Below the pieces are notes generated by a model. That model searched no databases and was not told the DNA's origin. It worked only from the letters and a program-made list of their open reading frames with translations. Both the position numbers and the translations under genes were made by a program. DNA of 64,000 bases, taken from Leptonema sp964619535 (GTDB lineage Bacteria > Spirochaetota > Leptospiria > Leptospirales > Leptonemataceae). Below are positions 1 to 8,735 of the stretch, one piece after another. The stretch lies in NCBI GenBank assembly GCA_964619535.1, contig CAZUEX010000008.1, forward strand, positions 1-64,000, read 5' to 3'. Each line of letters starts with the position of its first letter. The stretch's first letter is position 1.

Positions 1-95
1 ACCCCTTTTTATGTTTAAGGCCCGGATTTGCGCGAAAATTTTGTGGTGATGGGCTTTACGGCAGGCCCAGGCCTGTTCGATCTTCCCTGCGTGCT

Positions 96-1619
96 CTACT
101 GCTCCACACTGTAGAGGTGCCCGTCACTGGAACATGCCACAAAGCCATACCCGAACATCCACGAATGGTCCACACCAGAGGCGTCTCCCTGTATGCCCCC
201 TGGCGAATAAGTTTCAGTCCATGAATGGCAAGTTCCATCCGTAACCCAGCCACCACCAAGGCCTGTCCAGACACGCATTGATGATTCTGCTACAGGATTG
301 TAAAGGATTTCGCCATCAGGAATAACGCCATCCCCGTTGGCCGTACCAACCGAACAGTCCGGACTCTGGCAGGCCCGACGACTGCCATCTTCTGCCACCA
401 GCAGCGCCTTGTAGCGACTACCGTAGTCCGACTGACATATGGTGTCCGCACCGGCCACTCCTCCCATAGCGCCGCTCCTCAAGATTGACGAGCTCACGCG
501 AATATATCTGTTTGACTGCTGCACAAGAGCCTGAATCTCGAGTACACTCAGTGGCCGGCTATACAGCCGTACATCCGATATGTTACCGTAAAACGAGTCG
601 CCGATAAAAAAGCCCGAAACGGATGAAGCTGCATCAGAAACAGTACCACCCCACACAGCTGAGCCATTGACAAACAACTTCCACTCCGTCGCTGTATCAC
701 CTACAGCAGCAATATGTGTCCACACATACGGAGGAACCTGCACGGATGAACAGTACTGTTCGCTTCCTCCCCGAAAACACAGTTCTCCCCCGGTATTGAG
801 ATAGAGGGCATTGCTTTCTGCAGGGGTATGTCCCTGCTGCAAAATGATCTGTTCACTCCCGGAAGAATCGGGATTCACCCACAACGCCAGAGTCATCCCT
901 GAGGCTCCGGCGGTCATATCGTTATACAGATATCCGCCAGCAAATTCCCGTGCCGATTCCAGTTCGAAACGATCCTGAGCCTCGGATACACTTCCGGACG
1001 TGGAGAGGTCCCGGTTAAATCCGCTTACATCTGCCAGAGAACCCACAAAGTCATAACGGGCAACCAGGCCATCCGGGATCTGTGTGGCCAGGTAGCGGAT
1101 CTGGCTGGAGGGTAACAGGGCAGAATAGACCCGCACATCATCAAGCGAGCCCACATGACCATCTCCTCCGCCCTCGACCCATCCGGACAGATAGAAATTA
1201 GCCTGCTCTGTACTCAACGGTTCCGTACTGCGATCTGCTACGCCCACCTGCACACCGTTCATATAGAAATACAATCTTTCGGCCGGGCCATCATAGCCCA
1301 CACACAGATGCGTCCATGCATTCAGATGAAACCTCTGATCAATGTAGCTATCTCTGTCCAGGCCTCCGAAAAAACGGTATTCTACATCTCCACCTGCGGT
1401 ATGACGCGCCCCTATACCGAAGGCCTGGTTTGGCTCACCTTGACCATACGAGATAAAATGAGCATTCCCACCCGTCCCGGGCAGGCGCTCCAGATTCACC
1501 CAGTGGCAGACCGTTCTCGATTCATTGCCCTCTGGAAGCCCTGTTGCCGGAGCAGAAAGGTTCGCCCCTTCGCTAAACAGCAAAGCACCATTCCAGTCCC
1601 CATCAACGCCTCCACTCAC
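96..1619 (-). CDS. C-terminal fragment of the broken lipoprotein: LamG-LamG-DUF1554
   Basis: This is the longest intact piece of the broken lipoprotein gene (507 codons from a GTG at 1619). Two LamG/concanavalin-like jellyroll repeats are visible at about residues 15-185 and 205-370, each with a W-HLCVGYDG or W-HIAAVGD type strand and a DVRVYS or DVRLYSRPLS ending. The DUF1554 domain follows (residues about 373-507) with paired cysteines, a GGVAGADTICQ motif and an RVWTGL core. The fragment has no signal peptide and no convincing ribosome site at the GTG, so it is unlikely to be translated and exported alone. The reading frame continues upstream of the GTG to about 1660, which supports membership of the longer broken gene. 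Confidence 0.6.
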   Translation of the reverse strand: MSGGVDGDWNGALLFSEGANLSAPATGLPEGNESRTVCHWVNLERLPGTGGNAHFISYGQGEPNQAFGIGARHTAGGDVEYRFFGGLDRDSYIDQRFHLNAWTHLCVGYDGPAERLYFYMNGVQVGVADRSTEPLSTEQANFYLSGWVEGGGDGHVGSLDDVRVYSALLPSSQIRYLATQIPDGLVARYDFVGSLADVSGFNRDLSTSGSVSEAQDRFELESAREFAGGYLYNDMTAGASGMTLALWVNPDSSGSEQIILQQGHTPAESNALYLNTGGELCFRGGSEQYCSSVQVPPYVWTHIAAVGDTATEWKLFVNGSAVWGGTVSDAASSVSGFFIGDSFYGNISDVRLYSRPLSVLEIQALVQQSNRYIRVSSSILRSGAMGGVAGADTICQSDYGSRYKALLVAEDGSRRACQSPDCSVGTANGDGVIPDGEILYNPVAESSMRVWTGLGGGWVTDGTCHSWTETYSPGGIQGDASGVDHSWMFGYGFVACSSDGHLYSVEQ

Positions 1620-3614
1620 CGTATAGGATCCCGTCAGATCAGCCCCTACACGTGAAGAATCGGTCAGCCCCCGTCCCTGTACCAGCGCACAAGCCCTCCT
1701 GTATTGAAGCCGGTACTCGAAAGATAGGATCCTGATGCATAAGACATACTTGATCCACCTGTATCCGAAACAGCACTATTGGGGATGCGTATCTTATATG
1801 TAGCCTCATACCACATATGGTTAACGTCGGGCTCAACGACTACGATATCACCCGAAACAGTTACGTTCAGAGGTACACAGGATATAAAGTTGTTATCCAC
1901 CTTTACCTCGGTAGCACTGGCGGTAGTCACCATAGAAAGCTGGATTCCCTGATCCGAGCAATCCGTTGACGTTGCACTTGAAAGGATGCTCGGTGATACA
2001 TCCTTGTTAAACTTTATGCTAATCGGGCCCACCCCCACATCGTAGGGCAGCATCGAATCGTTATCTCCAATACTCGTCGAAACGACAACAGGAGAACAGT
2101 CCAGCCCCAGAGATATGCTACCCGATATTGTGCCGCTGATCAAAGACGGATCAGACCAGCTACAGGTCTGGTTCGGTGGGGAAGACAAAAGTGGATGAGC
2201 CGGACTCAATCGTCAGGGTTTCGGTTCCGTTCTGCAGCTGCAGCTTCTGGTCATAGCTGCCAGCACCATACCCCGTGATGCTACCACCAACCGTGAATTG
2301 GTTTGTTACACATTCAATCTCAATCTCCGAAACAGGGTTCGCGGAGTGGATCGAGGCGTCCGTCAGCGAATCATTCCAGGTTTGTCCCATGGCATCCAGT
2401 ACACCGCTGGATGAAAGCGTTCCGCTCGAAGTACCTTCATTCACAAACGAACAGGTCTGCCATTTATTTTCAGGGTTGGACACGATCTGCATCTCAAACG
2501 CAGAGCCATAAGGATACGCAGAAGAGGTAAACGTACCCCCTCCCGAGTAAAGAATCACATCAGAAGAGCCGTTTGCCGATATAAGAATCCGCAACGGAGT
2601 GCTGCCTTCATAGCCGGAAACGCTACCGCGTAATAACATAGGAGTTGGGCGAACAATTCACCGGCACAACGACATCATAAGACGTTACCGTTCCCGTCGG
2701 TAAACCGATACTGCATGTATGTCCCGTAGCCGACGTGTCAATGGCAAGGGAATAGGTATCGCCGCTGCGGATCTTTGTCGGGAAGGGATCGGACAGGCCG
2801 TTTTCGGTAATAGCAAGCGTTTCGCTGCCGGCCGTTGTAGCCGGATAATTTTCCAGGCCGTTTTCTGCCGGATAGGTGCCGAATGCACTGCTGACGGTCA
2901 GTGTATTTCCGCTTTGCAGGCCGGTAACGTTCAGCCTGATTGCATAACGATTCGTAACGCAGGAAACCGATGGCGTATCGATTGTTCCCGGGAACGATCC
3001 AGAGTAGGTGCCCGCTCCATCGGTAACGCTGCACGTCTGGTGAGGATTCACCGGCTGGGTGCCCACCGTATGTCATAGACCGGATCGTCTTCCGGCACCG
3101 GGGTTCGAAAGGCAAAGGCTGTGGGATCTGTAATCTCGCCGTTGATCGTTAACGGATCCGACCCTCGATTCACAAGCACCAGCCCTGTTCCTTTCAGTCC
3201 GGCCTGCACATTCACCGAAAGCGTAGCAGCATCGGAACAGTTCACATGAATGCCGCTAACATCGCCGTTGCCAATCCGTCCGGATCCTCCGACAACCGTG
3301 CAGTACTGCATTCCGCTCGCATTCTGCGGATACCTTGTTACGATAACATCGTAAGCGGTGTCGGTACGCAACCTCTGAGGGAAGACAAAATCCGAAGCGA
3401 GAGGATCTATTTCCACGCTCTGCCCTCCCGTTGTCAGGCTCAGGCCTTCCATGGCCAGACCACTCACAACCCCTGAAACACTGTACAGCGGCGGAAAGAG
3501 GCCATCATAGAGAAAATACTCCGGCATCCTGTCCGACAGAATCTGCCGGCATGAAGTGCCAGTCAGGGTAAGCACCATCAAAAAAGGTATGATTCCAGGT
3601 TTCAACCAACGCAT
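96..3614 (-). pseudogene. Broken multidomain surface lipoprotein: signal peptide, tandem repeats, Ig-like domain, two LamG domains, DUF1554
   Basis: Five open segments in changing frames on the minus strand (3614-3048, 3066-2623, 2639-2160, 2209-1664, about 1655-96) read together as one protein of roughly 1,170 residues. Segment 1 opens with a lipoprotein signal ending LTGTSC (a TTG at 3626 is an alternative start) and carries repeats of about 90 residues that end in a conserved cysteine (YCTV...HVNC). Segments 2 and 3 continue these repeats (QTCSV...VNC, QTCSF...IEC). Segment 4 looks like an SbsA-type Ig domain. Segment 5 has two LamG-like jellyrolls and a C-terminal DUF1554 domain, a leptospiral surface-protein family. 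Frames shift -1, +1, +1, -1 at about 3060, 2630, 2185 and 1670, so the net change is zero. Genes elsewhere in the window are intact, so decay of this gene is more likely than uniformly poor sequence. Function unknown; presumably an exported adhesin-like protein. Confidence 0.75.
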
Positions 3615-3626
3615 AACGTTCGACAA

Positions 3627-3987
3627 AAATGTCCGTGTCTGATAGCTCAGATCGGCCTTTTTGCAACATTGTCAATTGTTTTTAATAAAAGTTATCTTCA
3701 ATCAAAAAGCGTTCCCCGCTCAGCTGCTGTTTCCTTCCCCTGACGTCGTAGACCACGGGCAAAAGAGCGGCAATTCCCCATCGCCACGGTCCCGTCCGCC
3801 TGGAGCGTCATACACATTCCGGAGCTAACATAGCTAATCTGCTGAAGAAGACAGCCAGCACATGGAGTACTTCAATTGAAAGGCGGTCTCAAATACAGAG
3901 GAAGTTTGTAGCAAAAATGAAATGCGTTCAGAAAGGGCAATCGGAGGCTGGATTTACCTACACAGAAAGAAACAGGAGAAGCCCCCC
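3627..3987. other. 361-bp intergenic region between divergent lipoprotein and chemoreceptor genes
   Basis: No credible coding sequence, tRNA or repeat is seen. The A+T-rich core at about 3660-3700 is the best promoter region: on the plus strand TTGTCA (3669-3674), 17 bases, then TTATCT (3692-3697) would serve the chemoreceptor with a leader of nearly 290 bases. A TTGACA on the minus strand (3675-3670) has no good -10 partner. No FliA-type motility promoter was recognised. Confidence 0.4.
3669..3697 (+). promoter_or_regulatory. Candidate sigma70-type promoter upstream of the chemoreceptor
   Basis: TTGTCA and TTATCT are separated by 17 bases. The distance to the chemoreceptor start at 3988 is long, so the assignment is tentative. 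Confidence 0.3.
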
Positions 3988-5709
3988 ATGCGAAAAATCA
4001 GACTCTCAATTCGTGCAAGAATCATTGGCATCAACGCCCTCCTGGCGATCCTCTTCCTGGCCCTGCTCTATGGCCATTTTATCCCCAGCACGGAAGAGAA
4101 GCTCGTCGAAAAGAGACGGCAGTCCATTCAAGAAGTGGTCAGGGCGGCCATCAGCCTGCTGGATCACCTGGAAAAGGAACATCAAAGCGGCGGTCTTACC
4201 CTGCAAGAGGCGCAACGTTCGGGAATGGAGCTGCTCCGTCACCTGCGCTATGAAGAGGACAATCGCAACTACCTGTTCGTTGCGGATCTCAGCGGTAAGA
4301 TGCTTGTACATCCCTTTGCTCCACAGCTGGAAGGCAAGGATACAATGGGGCTGACCGATCCCCAGGGACGCTACTATGTAAAAGAGATGATCACGCTGGC
4401 CCGTCAGCAGGGCTTCGGCTATGTGGATTATGCCTGGGCCTACTACGGCGATCATGATCGCGTCGTTCCCAAAATCGGCTATGTGCAGAGCTTTGCGCCA
4501 TGGGGCTGGGTTGTAGGAACAGGAATCTACATCGATGATATCGAGGCAGAAATCAGCCGTCTGGAACGGGCCATCTCGGCTGTTGTGGCCGTGAGCTTCA
4601 CTATCGTCACGATTGCGATCATACTGATCTCAAATCGTATTGTCCGCCCCATCCAGCAGCTGCGAAATGCCACACAGGTGGTTGCCACAGGTGATCTACA
4701 GAATCATGTTCAGGTCAAGGCCTCCGATGAGATCCTCGATCTGGCACATGACTTCAACGCACTGATCGATTCCATGCGCGATGTCCTATCAACGATAACC
4801 CGCCATTCGATGGAGCTGGCCACCTCCACCGAAGAGATGTCGGCAACCCTGTCGACCTTCTCTTCCCAGGCCCAGGCACAGTCGGCCAGCACAGAAGAGA
4901 TTGCTGCCGCCGCCGAAGAGCTTTCTGCCGGCATGGACAACCTTATGCAAAGCACAGTCAATCAAACCGAATCGGTTCAGTCGCTGATTCAAACGGTCAG
5001 AGGACTCTCAGAAAGCATCCATGGAATGGCTGGTCAGGTCGTAGAGGCACAGCAGGAAACAGACAAGATTACAGGCCTGGCTCGCGAAGGCGAAGATTCT
5101 CTGCACCGCCTGAACGAGTCGATGCAGCAGGTACTGCAGAGCTCGAATTCGGTGACGGGCATTGTGCAGATCATTAACGAAATATCGGACCGCATCAACC
5201 TGCTTTCGCTGAATGCGGCCATTGAAGCGGCCCGGGCGGGTGATTCCGGACGTGGCTTTGCTGTCGTAGCCGAAGAGGTGGGCAAGCTGGCCGAGCGTAC
5301 GTCTTCAAGCATTCGCGAAATCTCTGAGCTTGTGGAGGTCAACAATCAACAGCTCAGGGATGGCATCGAGCAGTTGCAGTCCACAACACGCTTCATTACA
5401 GACATCCTGACCGGTATCGGCAGCATGAGTGGACGCATGAATAACCTGAAAGATACGATGACGGATCAGAATCAAGAAAATGAGGCAGTCCAGGCCCGGC
5501 TACACGATGTCAGCACACGCTCCGATGAGATCAAAGGCGTAATCGAAGAACACAAGAACACCGTTGCGGAGATTGCCCAATCTGTATCGTCAATCAACGA
5601 TTCGATTCAAAGCATCGTCTCTGCAGCCGAGGAGATGACGGCCAATTCAGAGCAGATCTCAGCCATGGCCGATTCCATGCGCGAGAAAACAACCTTCTTC
5701 AAGCTTTAG
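3988..5709 (+). CDS. Methyl-accepting chemotaxis protein with single Cache sensor domain
   Basis: Transmembrane chemoreceptor that would pass ligand signals to the CheA/CheW array. The start at 3988 (MRKIRLSI) is preferred over an in-frame ATG at 3922 because AGGAG lies 9 bases upstream; this gives 573 residues. Order: TM1 about 8-30; periplasmic single-Cache (sCache_2-like) domain about 35-190 with NYLFVADLSGKMLVHP and WGWVVGTGIYIDD motifs; TM2 about 195-217; HAMP to about 270 (VKASDEILDLAHDFN); coiled-coil signalling domain with the conserved hairpin tip INLLSLNAAIEAARAG. No CheB/CheR pentapeptide is visible at the C-terminus. It is monocistronic, followed by a hairpin terminator. The ligand cannot be predicted; sCache_2 receptors often bind small organic acids. 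Confidence 0.93.
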   Translation: MRKIRLSIRARIIGINALLAILFLALLYGHFIPSTEEKLVEKRRQSIQEVVRAAISLLDHLEKEHQSGGLTLQEAQRSGMELLRHLRYEEDNRNYLFVADLSGKMLVHPFAPQLEGKDTMGLTDPQGRYYVKEMITLARQQGFGYVDYAWAYYGDHDRVVPKIGYVQSFAPWGWVVGTGIYIDDIEAEISRLERAISAVVAVSFTIVTIAIILISNRIVRPIQQLRNATQVVATGDLQNHVQVKASDEILDLAHDFNALIDSMRDVLSTITRHSMELATSTEEMSATLSTFSSQAQAQSASTEEIAAAAEELSAGMDNLMQSTVNQTESVQSLIQTVRGLSESIHGMAGQVVEAQQETDKITGLAREGEDSLHRLNESMQQVLQSSNSVTGIVQIINEISDRINLLSLNAAIEAARAGDSGRGFAVVAEEVGKLAERTSSSIREISELVEVNNQQLRDGIEQLQSTTRFITDILTGIGSMSGRMNNLKDTMTDQNQENEAVQARLHDVSTRSDEIKGVIEEHKNTVAEIAQSVSSINDSIQSIVSAAEEMTANSEQISAMADSMREKTTFFKL

Positions 5710-5712
5710 CAA

Positions 5713-5734
5713 AACCGGGCAGCCCTGCCCGGTT
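5713..5734 (+). terminator. Rho-independent-like terminator after chemoreceptor
   Basis: A 9-bp perfect stem (AACCGGGCA / TGCCCGGTT) with a GCCC loop starts 4 bases after the stop codon. The following CTTCCT is a weak U-tract. The next gene converges, so it may work in both directions. Confidence 0.6.
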
Positions 5735-5776
5735 CTTCCTGATCAAAGCCGTTGGCCGGGCCGATCATTGCTCTCT

Positions 5777-6424
5777 TTACGGAGAAGGCTTTGTCCAGTC
5801 CAGAGGGTGGTCGATCTTTTTTGCCAGGGTTTCAATTCCGGCGTTATTATGAAACTCAAGGCCTGCTGGCTCCTGCTTGATCCGGTCGCCCTCTTTTACA
5901 AAGCGCATTGCTTGATGTTCGGAGGCCGTAACAGCCTGTTCCGGTATTCCATCGGCATGAAAATGGACCGTGCCGTTACATGTGCAGGCATAGGTCGACG
6001 TATTGCTTTCGACCTTGATGCATAGCGACGTGCCTCGCACGGCAGCCACTGCCGTCGGCGTCGCCACTTCCAGCCTCTGGTCGTTTGCATTCTTTACGGC
6101 CGCAAACCAGCCCTGGTTTAGACGAACCTGCGAGCCTTTCAGGTCGAGAACGGCCTCCGTACCGGCTCCAAAACGCAGAATAAGGCCTTCTGCAAAGACC
6201 ATCTCTACCGACGAGGCATCGCCCGTCTTGATCTCATCCCCCTGCTTTACCGCCGAGCCCATCGTAAGGGGGAGGCCGTTTGCCGTAACGCTGCCCTTAA
6301 TCAGTACAACCCGACCATCGGGCAGGCCCATTGTCTGTGCCCCCCTTTCACATTGTGCGAGAAAGAGTAGCACAAGAAGCACCGCCCCACCCTTCAAGAA
6401 TCTACCGACCTGTTTATTTTGCAT
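5777..6424 (-). CDS. FecR-domain lipoprotein
   Basis: A 215-residue exported lipoprotein. The N-terminal basic and hydrophobic stretch ends in a lipobox, FLAQC, with Cys25 as the lipidation site. Residues about 38-145 form a FecR domain (GSVTANG, VKQGDEIKTGDASSVEMVF, VATPTAVAAVRGT), a fold used in spirochaetes and other bacteria for envelope sensing or carbohydrate/peptidoglycan interaction. The C-terminal part is unassigned. No sigma factor or anti-sigma partner lies next to it, so it is not a classical FecR iron regulator. A good promoter (TTGATT, 17 bases, TACTTA) ends only 5 bases before the ATG and there is no Shine-Dalgarno, suggesting a leaderless transcript. Confidence 0.85.
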   Translation of the reverse strand: MQNKQVGRFLKGGAVLLVLLFLAQCERGAQTMGLPDGRVVLIKGSVTANGLPLTMGSAVKQGDEIKTGDASSVEMVFAEGLILRFGAGTEAVLDLKGSQVRLNQGWFAAVKNANDQRLEVATPTAVAAVRGTSLCIKVESNTSTYACTCNGTVHFHADGIPEQAVTASEHQAMRFVKEGDRIKQEPAGLEFHNNAGIETLAKKIDHPLDWTKPSP

Positions 6425-6429
6425 GCAGC

Positions 6430-6458
6430 TAAGTAGTTGTGAGGCAGGGCAGAATCAA
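6430..6458 (-). promoter_or_regulatory. Promoter of the FecR lipoprotein gene
   Basis: On the minus strand TTGATT (6458-6453), a 17-base spacer, and TACTTA (6435-6430). The -10 ends 5 bases upstream of the ATG, so transcription would start at or inside the start codon. Confidence 0.5.
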
Positions 6459-6500
6459 TCGTTTTTTTTATACTTTTTTGAGGCCTCCGGCTGCTTGCTA

Positions 6501-7472
6501 TTAAAGGCGCTGCGATCGAAGGGCAAGCAGGGGAACAAGCAGCAGAGCAGTTATCGTGAATAAGAAGTAACGACAGGCATGCCAGGCCTCCGCCATCCAG
6601 CCGCCTGGAGCAATCAGCCCTGTTACGAAATACAGCACCACAAGAGCCACCAGCGTTAACAGGAAGATGCCCATCCGTCGAGACCGGGAATCGGGCAGCG
6701 GATCGGCTGGCAGATACTGAGCCAGGGCAACTCCGCCAAGAAGGCCGGCAACCGTGAGGAACGATTTCAAGCCTGTTGGATGAAGATCATGAAATGACAC
6801 GCCGGTATTTTCAGCATTTTGACGGGCCATCGCATTCCATGACGCAAGATCTGGCAGATGTTCGGGGATGGCCAGCATGGCGATTACAGGCAGGATGGCA
6901 GCCAGTATCAGAAGAAGAACCAAACGAACCTTGAAGTCCAGGGCTGCAAGGCGTTCCTCGACGGGATGCTCAAGCCAGACCAGCAATGCCAGAAGCACCG
7001 ATCCGACAAACCAGCCAAACAGCGTGTCCTGAATAAAATGGGCCCCCAGAACAATGCGCGAAACAGAAATCAAAAAGATCAGCAGGCCGAACAGCGAAAA
7101 GGCAAGCCATCGCTTCATGATCCCGTTGCGCACGAGGATAAGGGCAAAGAGGGCCCAGACCACCAGAGAGTTCTGTGCATGACCAGAAGGAAAGCCAAAG
7201 CTTCCTTCAAAGGCATGGATCTCAAGCGGAGATACCCAGAACGGCCGCGGCTGGTGAAAGAACAGCTTTAACAGCGAGTTCACATAGAACGTCAGGGCCG
7301 TTCCTGCAAGCAATACGATGGCATCGCGCCGGCTGATAAGAAAATAGACCAGAGGAATGAGCAAAAGCATGTAAATGCGATCGCCCAGATGTGTAACAGG
7401 CAGAAGCCATCGCGGATCACCAAGAGTCGACTGCAGGTAAATGTTTACCTGTCCTGTTGCATCCCAGAGCAT
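6501..7472 (-). CDS. PAP2-superfamily membrane phosphatase (upstream-paralogue partner)
   Basis: A multi-spanning membrane protein of the PAP2 phosphatidic-acid phosphatase superfamily, likely removing phosphate from a lipid such as undecaprenyl pyrophosphate or phosphatidate. All three signature motifs are present: KLFFHQPRP, PSGHAQN and SRIVLGAHFIQD. The C-terminal 120 residues add four more predicted helices, making the protein (323 residues) longer than the usual 200-250. The start at 7472 (MLWDATGQ) is chosen by alignment with the neighbouring paralogue; a TTG at 7505 would add 11 residues. Neither has a clear ribosome site. Its paralogue at 7560-8573 lies just upstream on the same strand and the two are probably co-transcribed. 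Confidence 0.85.
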   Translation of the reverse strand: MLWDATGQVNIYLQSTLGDPRWLLPVTHLGDRIYMLLLIPLVYFLISRRDAIVLLAGTALTFYVNSLLKLFFHQPRPFWVSPLEIHAFEGSFGFPSGHAQNSLVVWALFALILVRNGIMKRWLAFSLFGLLIFLISVSRIVLGAHFIQDTLFGWFVGSVLLALLVWLEHPVEERLAALDFKVRLVLLLILAAILPVIAMLAIPEHLPDLASWNAMARQNAENTGVSFHDLHPTGLKSFLTVAGLLGGVALAQYLPADPLPDSRSRRMGIFLLTLVALVVLYFVTGLIAPGGWMAEAWHACRYFLFTITALLLVPLLALRSQRL

Positions 7473-7559
7473 ACCGCATCGCAGCCATATTCTATTGCGC
7501 GTCAAGACAAAATGCGGGCATCGGCCTGCAGAGAGGCTTCCTGCGGGCCGGCTGCGATA

Positions 7560-8573
7560 TCACTGAATCGTTACCGGTCTGCGCAGCAATGCCAGGATCA
7601 GCGGATACACATACAGCCCGATAAAGATGACAAGGCCATAGCGAAGCATGCGCAAAAGGGCACCTTCCACCCCACCCTCGGGGAAGATTGTCTTCAGTGC
7701 AAGATACACCGTGAATATAAGTAAAAGCCCGGGAACGAGGATTGCGAGGCGACGATACAGGCGCACGGGCATCTTATAGCCAGGATCCGTCAGAGAAAGA
7801 GCGGCATAGAGTCCGAAGAGGCATCCTGCAATATTCAGAAACGCCGTCATCTTCAGGGGATGCAGATCGATTCGAATGGTTTCGGCAGCAGAGCTTGCTG
7901 TAAGGCTATGATGTGCAGTCTCCGTCCATGCCTCAAGCGATGGTAGCTCGGCCGTCGTTGCCAGCAGAGCTCCCACCTCAAGCAGGAGGATGGCTGTGAC
8001 GGCTGTAATAAACAGCCTGCCCCCATGTGTACGATCGGCCAGGAAGTTCCGAACGACATCTTCATAACGCACAACACAGTAGAGTACGGCAAGGCCCACG
8101 GCCCAGCCAAGCAACACGTCCTGAAGAAAATGAACGCCAAGAACAAGACGGGAAAAACCGATCAGAAAAACCCACAAAGCGGTCAGAACGATAACAGGCT
8201 GCGGACGATATCCTCTGCTGCGGATCAGGAAAAAGGCCAGATATCCCCAGACAACAACAGCGTTCTGGGCATGCCCGGAGGGAAGACCGAATGAGTCTTC
8301 AAAAACAAAGACCTTCATTGTCGTTACCCAGAACGGCCTGGGCTGTTGAAACACAAGCTTCAAAAGCGCATTCACCGCATACGTCAGCAGCTGGGCCGAA
8401 AGAAGGGTGATGGCAGCACGGCGATCCACCACGTAATAGATAAAGGGGATAAGGATAAGGTAGAATACCTCATCGCCGGTAAAGGTAACGGGTAGCAACC
8501 ATCGCGGATTTCCAGGCAACGACTGTAACCAGATGTTAAACTCTCCGGTCGTATCCCATATCCAGAAAGGCAT
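7560..8573 (-). CDS. PAP2-superfamily membrane phosphatase (tandem paralogue)
   Basis: Second copy of the PAP2 phosphatase, 337 residues, sharing a near-identical opening (DTTGEFNIWLQ, PRWLLPVT) and architecture with the gene at 6501-7472. Motifs: KLVFQQPRP, PSGHAQN and SRLVLGVHFLQD, with the catalytic histidines retained. The C-terminal membrane extension is also shared, so the duplication covered the whole gene. Substrate unknown; undecaprenyl pyrophosphate or phosphatidylglycerol phosphate are plausible family substrates. A TTGACA about 40 bases upstream of the ATG is a possible -35, without a good -10. Confidence 0.87.
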   Translation of the reverse strand: MPFWIWDTTGEFNIWLQSLPGNPRWLLPVTFTGDEVFYLILIPFIYYVVDRRAAITLLSAQLLTYAVNALLKLVFQQPRPFWVTTMKVFVFEDSFGLPSGHAQNAVVVWGYLAFFLIRSRGYRPQPVIVLTALWVFLIGFSRLVLGVHFLQDVLLGWAVGLAVLYCVVRYEDVVRNFLADRTHGGRLFITAVTAILLLEVGALLATTAELPSLEAWTETAHHSLTASSAAETIRIDLHPLKMTAFLNIAGCLFGLYAALSLTDPGYKMPVRLYRRLAILVPGLLLIFTVYLALKTIFPEGGVEGALLRMLRYGLVIFIGLYVYPLILALLRRPVTIQ

Positions 8574-8682
8574 GCAGAGACTCTTTGACCGGTCATCTGA
8601 CTGTCAATCACATCAAAGTGCAGCCATTAATCAGAAAAAAGAGCGGAAAAAAAACAAACTATGTTATCCTGTCAGGGATCAG

Positions 8683-8708
8683 AGGTTTAGATGTCATTTT
8701 CTAAACCT
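8683..8708. promoter_or_regulatory. Inverted repeat upstream of doxX-like gene, candidate operator
   Basis: A perfect 9-bp inverted repeat, AGGTTTAGA / TCTAAACCT, with an 8-base spacer lies 28 bases before the doxX-like ATG. There is no U-tract, and its place between divergent genes suggests a repressor site rather than a terminator. The cognate regulator is not in the window. Confidence 0.45.
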
Positions 8709-8735
8709 GACTCTTCTTATGAGGTTACTTAATTT

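Noticed and set aside
1155..1655. Plus-strand ORF of 166 codons
   Set aside because: Antisense to the LamG/DUF1554 region, no ribosome site and no recognisable domain.
96..3614. Programmed ribosomal frameshifting as the explanation of the lipoprotein frames
   Set aside because: Four shifts of differing direction without slippery heptamers and with a deletion at one of them fit mutation better.
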